Positions 57,342 through 64,000 of a stretch of DNA of 64,000 bases are shown in pieces. The stretch is taken from contig JADJRT010000007.1 of the NCBI GenBank assembly GCA_016712035.1, forward strand, positions 1 through 64,000, written 5' to 3'. The DNA is from Flammeovirgaceae bacterium (GTDB lineage: Bacteria; Bacteroidota; Bacteroidia; Cytophagales; Cyclobacteriaceae). Positions within the stretch are counted from its first letter, which is position 1; each line of letters opens with the position of its first letter. The position numbers and the translations under genes are program-made. The notes under the pieces are model-generated. The model did not search any database, was not told the origin of the DNA, and was given only the letters and a program-made list of their open reading frames with translations.

Positions 57342-58703
57342 TTGTTACTCGCTTCTATAATTATTTACTTGATAGCAACCGTAGCCATTGGCTACTGGGC
57401 TTCGCGAAAAGTTAAAACTTCGGGTGGCGGGCGAAGTCTCCCGTTGCTCCTGAGCTCATCGGCATTGTTTGCCACTTGGTTTGGTTCCGAAACCGTGTTT
57501 GGTGCTTCTTCTGAATTTTTAAAGGGCGGCTTGTATTCCGTTATTGAAGATCCCTTTGGCGCTGCGCTTTGCCTTGTTCTCTTCGGGCTTTTCTTTGCCC
57601 GGAAGTTTTACACAATGAATCTGCTAACGTTGGGCGATTTTTTTAAAGTACGCTTTGGTAAACGCACAGAACTTGTAGCCAGTACTTTCTTGGCACCACC
57701 GTATGTTGGGTACATCGCGGCTCAACTTGTGGCTATGGGCTTAATACTAAAAGTTGTAACTGGAATTGAAATTTGGCAAGGGGTTGTAATTGCGGCAGTT
57801 GTAGTTACCTGTTATACTTATGTTGGGGGCATGTGGGCTATATCTATTACTGACTTCATACAAAGTGTGATTATTATAAGTGGGTTGCTTGTACTGGCTG
57901 TAATTCTAGCACAGAAGGCAGGTGGTGTCAGTGTCGTTCTAAATGATGTGAAGCCTGGAACATTTCGGTTTCTTCCGAAAGCCGAATTTAAAGAGATCGT
58001 GATTTACCTGGCAGCCTGGTCGGTTTTGGGTTTAGGATCATTGCCTTCGCAGGATGTATTTCAACGTTCCATGTCATCAAACTCAGTCAACACAGCTGTG
58101 CGGTCTTGTTATATAGCAGCTGGCATGTATTTAACCGTGGCGATGATCCCCTTGTTTATAAGTCTTTGCGTCCGTCAATTGTATCCTGAGTTTCTTAGTG
58201 GCGATACTCAATTAGCACTTCCGGCCATGGTGCTTAGCCATGCAGCCTTACCGGTTCAAATACTTTTCTTTGGTTCACTACTATCTGCCATTATGAGTAC
58301 GACAAGTTCCGCTATGCTGGCCCCAGCCTCAATCTTCTCAGAGAACATAATAAAACCACTATTAGGTCATAGGATTGAGGATCATCAGTTTTTAACTATA
58401 ACCCGAATCTCAGTATTGGGCTTTAGTATTATTGCAACAGTTATTGCTTGTCTGTTTTCGAATATTTATGAGTTGGTGGGTATTTCTTCCATCCTTAGTC
58501 TGGTATCTTTGTTCGCCCCGCTGGTCTTTGGACTTTATTGGAAAAGAGCGAGTAGTGGTGGGGCGCTCTTATCTATGGTGTCAGGTATTATTGTTTGGTT
58601 AATTGCCGAAGAGTTGGATATGAGTTGGCCCAGTTTGGCACCTGCGTTATTGGTAAGTATTGTTATGATGATTGTTGGAAGTTTAATTTGGAAAGATAAA
58701 TAG
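57342..58703 (+). CDS. Sodium:solute symporter (SSF family)
   Basis: 453 residues, about 12 membrane helices: LLASIIIYLIATVAIGYWAS, SSALFATWFGSETVFGASSE, PYVGYIAAQLVAMGLIL, SLPSQDVFQRSMSSNSVNTA and LLSAIMSTTSSAMLAPASIF (sodium site). The start is unclear: there is no ATG in frame, only TTG at 57342, and the first residues look slightly shortened. Residues after helix 1 read KTSGGGRSLP, where relatives have a few more residues (D-F-x-L-A-G), so a small deletion is possible. Co-transcribed with the OsmC gene, 3 bases away. Confidence 0.88.
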   Translation: MLLASIIIYLIATVAIGYWASRKVKTSGGGRSLPLLLSSSALFATWFGSETVFGASSEFLKGGLYSVIEDPFGAALCLVLFGLFFARKFYTMNLLTLGDFFKVRFGKRTELVASTFLAPPYVGYIAAQLVAMGLILKVVTGIEIWQGVVIAAVVVTCYTYVGGMWAISITDFIQSVIIISGLLVLAVILAQKAGGVSVVLNDVKPGTFRFLPKAEFKEIVIYLAAWSVLGLGSLPSQDVFQRSMSSNSVNTAVRSCYIAAGMYLTVAMIPLFISLCVRQLYPEFLSGDTQLALPAMVLSHAALPVQILFFGSLLSAIMSTTSSAMLAPASIFSENIIKPLLGHRIEDHQFLTITRISVLGFSIIATVIACLFSNIYELVGISSILSLVSLFAPLVFGLYWKRASSGGALLSMVSGIIVWLIAEELDMSWPSLAPALLVSIVMMIVGSLIWKDK

Positions 58704-58706
58704 CCT

Positions 58707-59132
58707 ATGATAACCGTTGAAATTAATCGAGTGGATGATGACTTCCGCATGGAAGCGATCAATGAAAAAGGTAATAGTATTTTTATGGATGCCGGAGTCG
58801 ATGATGGTGGCCATGATTCTGGCTTTAGACCGATGCAATTATTATTAGGGGCGTTTGGTGGTTGCAGCGCTATTCATCTGATCAGTATTCTACGTAAACA
58901 GCGCGAACCGCTAAATGATCTTAAGATTACGGTAACCGGAGAGCGAGAGCAGGGTATGGTGCCTGCTTTATATACGGAAGTGCATGCACACTTCAAATTA
59001 TTTGGAGACATCAATCCCGATAAGGCAGAACGAGCGGTTCAACTTTCAGTAGAGAAATATTGTTCTGTGGCAAAAACGCTTGAGAAGACCGCAGTGGTAA
59101 CGCACAGTTATGAAATTATTAAGAATGCTTAG
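58707..59132 (+). CDS. OsmC-family peroxidase-like protein
   Basis: 141 residues with the two redox cysteines in FGGCSAIHLISIL and EKYCSVAKTL. OsmC/Ohr proteins reduce organic peroxides or handle hydroperoxides and polysulfides. It lies between the symporter and a trans-sulfuration enzyme, 3 and 5 bases apart, so all three form one operon. Confidence 0.88.
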   Translation: MITVEINRVDDDFRMEAINEKGNSIFMDAGVDDGGHDSGFRPMQLLLGAFGGCSAIHLISILRKQREPLNDLKITVTGEREQGMVPALYTEVHAHFKLFGDINPDKAERAVQLSVEKYCSVAKTLEKTAVVTHSYEIIKNA

Positions 59133-59137
59133 AAATA

Positions 59138-60189
59138 ATGGAAGAAAGAAATTTTGAAACGGATGCCATTCGGGCGCAGACCGATCGGTCGGATAATAAA
59201 GAGCATTCGGTGCCCATTTACCTTACATCAAGTTTTGTATTTGATGATGCAGAGCATGCCCGCGCACTTTTTGCTGATGAGGTGCCCGGAAATATTTATA
59301 CGCGCTATTCAAACCCAAACACCAACGAGTTTATTGAAAAGTTATGTTTGTTGGAAGGAACTGAAGATGGTATTGCTACTGCTTCGGGGATGGCCGCGAT
59401 GTATACCAGCATGGCTGCCTTGCTAAAGGCAGGTGATCATGTTCTTGCTTGCCGGTCGGTATTTGGATCGACACACCAGATTTTGAATACGATCTTCCCA
59501 AGATTTAATATCTCGTACTCTTATGCCGATGTGAACGATCCGGATTCTTGGGAAAGCAAGATACAGCCCAATACAAAAATGATCTTTGTGGAAACGCCAT
59601 CAAACCCGGCTTTAGATATTATTGATTTAGAATGGTTGGGTAAATTGGCTAAAAAGCATACGTTAATTTTAAATGTGGATAATTGTTTTGCGACTCCGTA
59701 CCTGCAAAATCCTGCCAAGTGGGCGCGCCATATCGTTACGCACTCGGCTACAAAATTTATGGATGGACAAGGTCGAGTAATAGGAGGTGCTATTTTGGGC
59801 ACTAAAGACTTGATAAAAGAAATTAGATTCTTTGCCCGCCATACGGGGCCAGCGATGTCGCCATTTAACGCCTGGATTTTATCAAAGAGTCTTGAAACAC
59901 TTGCGGTGCGTATGGAACAGCACTGTAAGAAGGGGGAGTTGTGTCCTTTGAAGTGAAAAATGGTATTGAGGGCGGACGAAAATTTCTCAATTCTCTCAAG
60001 ATGATTTCGCATTCTGCAAACCTTGGCGATACAAGAAGTATAGCTACACACCCGGCATCGACTACGCATTCGAAGTTAAGTACGGAAGAACGATTATCCG
60101 TAGGTATTACACCGGGCTTGGTGCGCGTCTCTGTGGGGTTGGAAAATATTCAAGATGTTATTAAAGATGTGGAACAGGCGTTAAGCTAA
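59138..60189 (+). CDS. metZ: O-succinylhomoserine sulfhydrylase-type PLP enzyme with ~40-residue internal deletion
   Basis: Forms homocysteine or a related thioether with PLP. EHSVPIYLTSSFVFDDAEHA, GIATASGMAAMYTSM, and the PLP lysine in HSATKFMDGQGR are present, then the C-terminal GVVSFEV and SHSANLGDTRSIATHPASTT. Between MEQHCK and the VVSFEV strand the family has about 40 more residues; here only KKG is left, and the G run (59932-59936) is one base off frame. The corrected product is 350 residues against ~390 usual. The deletion removes a helix pair after the large domain, so the protein may be inactive. Confidence 0.82.
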
Positions 60190-60224
60190 CGTACGTAATC
60201 TCAGTTGGCTCACTCTCTGTGTAG

Positions 60225-60665
60225 TCAAAGATTTTGACACCACACTTGGTAGCTATGTTTGATAGCTTTTTCACTAATTGTTTTTTGCTGCCCTCCGTAA
60301 GCAACTTCTGAGAATTTTAAGTAGCCCTCATATACTTCTTTTTTGATTGTAGTTGATGAAACCCGCGTATTCATGGTTTGGCTGAATTTACTTTTCTTAA
60401 CAAAAATGTATTCTATTTTTTCAAAAGTTCCGCTGTCGCCAAACTTTAATCCCAATAACCACACATAATCATAATAGGATTTTTTATTTAAGTAAATGGC
60501 TACTCGATAGTGCGTTGTAAAAATCACGACACTGATCAACACCAGTATTACACCACCCACAAGTGTTTTAAAGATGAGAACGGCTCCTCCAGCCAATAGC
60601 AGAAATCCAACAAAAATCCATTGATTCGAAAAATACCGCGCTAACCGGTAATCCATAATTTCCAT
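60225..60665 (-). CDS. Membrane protein with PH-like domain, 3' end probably frameshifted
   Basis: 146 residues as read: two helices (NQWIFVGFLLLAGGAVLIF, GGVILVLISVVIFTTHYRVA) and a soluble part (FGDSGTFEKIEYIFVKKSKF). Near 60268 one base seems lost: the adjusted frame gives LSNIATKCGVKIFDYTESEP and would run on into the end of the metZ gene near 60161. Convergent with metZ. Family not recognised; its plan resembles the gene at 16275-16769. Confidence 0.55.
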   Translation of the reverse strand: MEIMDYRLARYFSNQWIFVGFLLLAGGAVLIFKTLVGGVILVLISVVIFTTHYRVAIYLNKKSYYDYVWLLGLKFGDSGTFEKIEYIFVKKSKFSQTMNTRVSSTTIKKEVYEGYLKFSEVAYGGQQKTISEKAIKHSYQVWCQNL

Positions 60666-60674
60666 TTATCGGAA

Positions 60675-61804
60675 TCAATAGGTAGGCATACTCGGGATCA
60701 ATCTCCTTAGCCCAAGCCAATATACCGCCTTTTAGATTATAGAGATTTGTAAAGCCGTGATTTTTCTAACCACTGCACCATGTTACCGCTGCGTGCACCA
60801 GAGCGACATTGAATAATTACTTTTTGTCTTTGGAAACTCGCTCAACACAGTTTGGAATTTCACCTTGCGGGATTAATTCCCCATCAAGATAATGTCAAAT
60901 TCACGTGTGGCTCGCGTACATCGATTAATTGAAAATCGGCTTTTGAATCCATCATAGCTTTCAATTCCTGAACAGTAACTTCTTTCATAGGTTGGGTTGA
61001 TTTAGTGGCACTTACGTTACAAAACTCATCATAATTTATCAATGTTTTAATGGTATCGCGCGAATTTCGATCGGGAATTTTAACGATGGTTGTTTCCAGG
61101 GTATCCGAATCGACAATCAAAACTTTACCAGCTAACGGTTCACTGATGCCGGTTATGATTTTAATTGCTTCGTTGGTTTGCAGACTGCCAATGATTCCCG
61201 TTAAAACTCCCAGAACGCCTCCTTCTTCGCAATTAGGTATTTGACTTGCATCTGGTGGAGTAGGGTAGAAGTCGCGGTAATTTATTCCCTTCTTATAATT
61301 GAAAACCCCAACCTGGCCCTCATACCGAAACACCGAGCCATAAACCAGTGGTTTGTCGAGCAACACACAAGCATCATTTAATAAATAACGTGTCGGGAAG
61401 TTGTCGGTACAATCAATAACCACATCAACATCTTCAAGAAGCTTTAAAGCATTGGCTGACTCAATCCTCTCACGAATGGCTTTAATTTTTATCATCGGAT
61501 TTAACCGCGTAATTCTGCTAGCTGCTATTTCAGCTTTCGATTTATTCAGATCATCCATTGAAAAAAGAATTTGCCTTTGCAGATTAGATAGACTGACTAA
61601 ATCGTTATCAATAATTTTTATAAATCCAATTCCGGCTGCAGCCAGATAAAGTAGCACCGGACTACCCAATCCGCCCGCGCCTATAACCGCTACCGATGCC
61701 TTTTTTAATTTAAGCTGGGCATCCGGTCCAAACCTGGGTAGCACAAAATGGCGACTGTATCGGATTTGCTCTTCCTCAGAAAATTGTTTGGTTCCCTTAT
61801 CCAT
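60675..61804 (-). CDS. moeB: MoeB/ThiF-type adenylyltransferase with C-terminal rhodanese domain, frameshifts
   Basis: Activates the C-terminus of a ubiquitin-like sulfur carrier (MoaD or ThiS) by adenylation. VAVIGAGGLGSPVLLYLAAA binds ATP; then NLQRQILFS, DCTDNFPTRYLLNDAC and IPNCEEGGVLGVLTG. No C-x-x-C zinc pair is seen, as in Bacteroidota forms. The rhodanese domain begins VTVQELKAMMDSKADFQLID; after frame breaks near 60893 it goes on with GEIPNCVERVSKDKK and the active cysteine loop QCRSGARSGNM, ending EIDPSMPTY-like at 60675 with one more indel. The start at 61804 (MDKGTKQFSEEEQI) follows a repeat region. Confidence 0.85.
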
Positions 61805-61817
61805 TATAAATGATATA

Positions 61818-61911
61818 CCTTTGTGATCCTTCGTGGTTTTAGTGACTTGGTGGTTTAAAAATCGGTAAAATTTGAACCACAAAGGCGCAAAGTCTATAAA
61901 GAATCACAAAG
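61818..61911. repeat. Inverted ACCACAAAGG-type intergenic repeat
   Basis: The arms CCTTTGTGATCCTTCGTGGT (61818-61837) and GAACCACAAAGGCGCAAAG (61874-61892) are imperfect inverses, with further CACTAAAACCACGAAGG-type units. The unit (ACCACAAAGGCGCAAAG) is shared with arms of the repeat at 9212-9377. It separates divergent moeB and ridA. Confidence 0.6.
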
Positions 61912-61956
61912 TAAATTCAGAGTTATATTTTGTATCCAATAGTAAATAAAGAAAAT

Positions 61957-62340
61957 ATGAGAACAAATTATTCAACTGGCGCCAAATGGGAGGACATTGT
62001 GGGCTATTGCCGCGCAGTAAAAATTGGTAATACCCTGGAAGTATCAGGTACGGTTGCCAGTGATGGACAGAATGTGATAGCCAAAGGTGACTTCTATGGT
62101 CAAACCAAATACATCATTGAAAAAATTAGTAAAGTATTGACCGAGGCAGGCTTTGAATTGAAAGACGTGGTTCGCACGCGCATGTATGTTACTGACATAA
62201 GTAACTGGGAATTAGTGGGCAAAGCGCATGGTGAGTTTTTCAAAGAGATTAAACCAGTAACCAGCATGGTGGAGGTGAGTGGACTCATTGATCCTGATTT
62301 TCTGGTAGAGATTGAAGTCACTGCAGTTAAAGAGAGCTGA
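61957..62340 (+). CDS. RidA/YjgF-family enamine/imine deaminase
   Basis: 127 residues from MRTNYSTGAKWEDIVGYCRA. RidA hallmark KDVVRTRMYVTDISNW, with the substrate-binding arginine, and TSMVEVSGLIDPDFLVEIEV at the end. The family clears reactive enamines made by PLP enzymes. An upstream ATG at 61930 is in the repeat and less likely. Confidence 0.88.
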   Translation: MRTNYSTGAKWEDIVGYCRAVKIGNTLEVSGTVASDGQNVIAKGDFYGQTKYIIEKISKVLTEAGFELKDVVRTRMYVTDISNWELVGKAHGEFFKEIKPVTSMVEVSGLIDPDFLVEIEVTAVKES

Positions 62341-62355
62341 GCTAACGGAGTATCT

Positions 62356-63890
62356 ATGTTTAAGAACTTTACTGGAAATGAGAAAGTTGCGTTAGCAATC
62401 ATTGCTCTTGGGTGCTTTATCCTGCATTTGGTTGTTAACCTCACAGGTACTTATGGTTTCTTTCGCGATGAACTTTATTACATCGCCTGTAGCGATCACC
62501 TCGCCTGGGGGTATGTTGATCAACCGCCATTTTCTCTTTTAGTTCTAAAGATCAGTAGACTTCTTTTTGGAGATAGTTTGACGGCTATCCGAATAACTCC
62601 GGTGTTGATGCACACCGGTACGATTATTCTTACCGGACTAATGGTAAAGGAGATGGGTGGTAAAACGTTTGCCTTGTTGATTGCCTGTTTGGCCGTTGCT
62701 CTTTCGCCAATTCATTTAGGCATGAGCCTGATTTTCTCAATGAATTCTATTGATACATTTATCTGGGCTCTTTCGGTTTATCTCATTCTTAAACTAATCA
62801 ATACACAAAACCAATCATATTGGATTTGGCTTGGTATTGTTTTAGGTATTGGCCTTATGAATAAGATCAGTGTTTTATTTTTGGGATTTGGGATTTTCGT
62901 TGGATTTATAGTGACTAACCGACAATGGTTTGCAACCCGGTGGCCTTATATAGCAGGGGCGATTGTATTCATTCTGTTTTTGCCTTATGTGTTGTGGAAT
63001 ATCGCAAATGATTACGCGCATCTTGAATTTATTCACAATGCGTCTACAAGTAAATATGCGGGTTTAAGCGCCCTATCATTCATTAAGGATCAGTTGCTGT
63101 TTCTGAATCCAATCGCAACACCCTTATGGATTGCGGGGCTTCTGGGTTTATTTTTTTACTTGCCACTAAAGAAATACAGAATACTGGCGTGGGTTTATTT
63201 AACTGCTTTTGCCATACTTATCCTTAACGGGACGAGTAAGGGCGAGTACCTGGCGCCAGCGTATGCAAGTTTATTCGCAGCAGCAGGAGTTTTGCCGAAC
63301 AGAAGCTAGCCGGTAAGTTTGTGGTTTGGATAAAGTTTGCCTATCCGATACTGATATTGGTGACAGCAATTTTTCTATTACCTATGATCCTTCCCGTTCT
63401 CCCGGTTGATAAATACATAGTTTATTCAAAGAAGCTTGGAATTGTACCCAGTTCCAATGAAGGGAAAATACTTTCGGAGCTTCCCCAGTTTTATGCTGAC
63501 ATGTTTGGGTGGAAAGAGAAGGCCAAAGATGTTGCCCTTGTTTATAATGGACTATCGGAAGATGAGAAGAAGAGATGCGCCATTGTTTCAAGTAATTATG
63601 GTCGCTGTGGTGCCATTGATTTTTTTGGCGAGCCATTGGGTTTACCTAAATCGATAGGAACTCACAATAATTATTGGATTTGGGGACCTCGTAATTATAC
63701 AGGCGAACTGGTTATAATTTTAGGTGGCACTTACGAAGATCATGTTAATGATTTTGAGTCAGTGATTTTGGCGGGTGTGTCAACCTGTAACTATTGCATG
63801 CCCTATGAAAATGACATAAACATTTTTCTTTGCAAAGGGCTTAAATATCCACTACAGGAGGTTTGGCCTGCTGAAAAGCATTATGATTAA
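62356..63890 (+). CDS. Glycosyltransferase family 39 (ArnT/PMT-like), one frameshift
   Basis: 511 residues after adding one T near 63284. Integral membrane GT-C enzyme: TYGFFRDELYYIACSDHLAW holds the D-E catalytic pair of loop 1, followed by GYVDQPPFSLLVLKISRLLF. About ten helices follow, then a periplasmic C-terminal domain (RCAIVSSNYGRCGAIDFFGE, with YRIL-like helix packing). It moves a sugar from a polyprenyl donor; the acceptor is unknown. Starts 15 bases after ridA. Confidence 0.87.
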
Positions 63891-63897
63891 CGTTGAA

Positions 63898-64000
63898 CTA
63901 AAATCGAGCAAGCGCTAGTGCTGAAACAGTTTCACCAATTGCTAACGAAGATGTTGCCGCAGGCGAGGGGGCATTGCAAACGTTGATTACTTTTTTATCC
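63898..64000 (-). CDS. L-2-hydroxyglutarate dehydrogenase-like FAD enzyme, 3' end
   Basis: Only the last 33 codons are in the window. They read KKVINVCNAPSPAATSSLAI and end ALALARF. The NAPSPAATSS(L/I)AI signature is that of the L-2-hydroxyglutarate dehydrogenase/LhgO family C-terminus, where it closes the FAD site. It is convergent with the GT39 gene. Confidence 0.65.
   Translation of the reverse strand, partial: DKKVINVCNAPSPAATSSLAIGETVSALALARF

Noticed and set aside
1..64000. tRNA or rRNA genes, prophage or complete insertion sequences
   Set aside because: No cloverleaf-like segment, rRNA sequence, integrase or intact transposase was seen on either strand when the gaps were read; only the RAYT relic is mobile-element related.

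Overview
The window looks like chromosomal DNA of a member of the Bacteroidota, most likely order Cytophagales. The evidence is a protein carrying a C-terminal type IX secretion (type B) sorting domain, a DUF5686/CarboxypepD_reg outer-membrane protein, a MoeB-type enzyme with fused rhodanese domain, a small Hc1-type histone-like protein, and promoter boxes of the TANNTTTG class. I saw no rRNA, tRNA, CRISPR array, prophage or complete insertion sequence.

Layout. 0-13 kb: end of a PLP acyltransferase, a histone-like gene, then a long minus-strand block (dapA, DUF6913-like, ligA, rsmE, acyl-CoA-binding protein, gltA, SPFH protein, Lys/Ala-rich H1-like protein, mnmE, an Nramp-USP fusion with its DtxR-family repressor, a glycosyltransferase). 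13-24 kb: dapD, DUF3108 protein, mscL, hbd, sterol desaturase, and the type II topoisomerase pair parE-parC. 23.8-29 kb: an AT-rich accessory stretch with a TIR-like gene, tiny membrane ORFs, REP-like palindromes around an internally deleted RAYT transposase, and secreted proteins of unknown function. 29-39 kb: a hydrolase cluster (N-acyl-D-amino-acid deacylase relative, a serine hydrolase fused to a YdjC/ChbG deacetylase, two further serine hydrolases, an M20 peptidase, two DoxX-like proteins); a fourth serine hydrolase lies just upstream at 26 kb. 39-50 kb: methyltransferase, Tat-exported TIM-barrel protein, topoisomerase IB, OmpA protein, T9SS beta-propeller protein, M15 peptidase, SDR, trmH, sanA-like. 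50-56 kb: DUF5686 protein, thrS, infC-rpmI-rplT. 56-64 kb: HutD, sodium symporter, OsmC, a trans-sulfuration enzyme, MoeB-rhodanese, RidA, GT39, and the 3' end of an L-2-hydroxyglutarate dehydrogenase-like gene.

About 25 genes, including essential ones (ligA, parE, parC, dapD), are split by single-base indels. Almost all sit in homopolymer runs, and correcting them restores a full-length frame. I read these as consensus errors of the underlying (probably long-read) assembly. Such genes are annotated over their full span with the frameshift noted. Two genes (the RAYT transposase and the trans-sulfuration enzyme) have larger internal deletions that homopolymer errors do not explain.

The most interesting items are the RAYT/REP relic, the TIR-like gene, the serine hydrolase-YdjC fusion within a hydrolase cluster that could process peptidoglycan-type substrates, the DtxR-like operator in front of the Nramp-USP operon, and a structured leader between rpmI and rplT.
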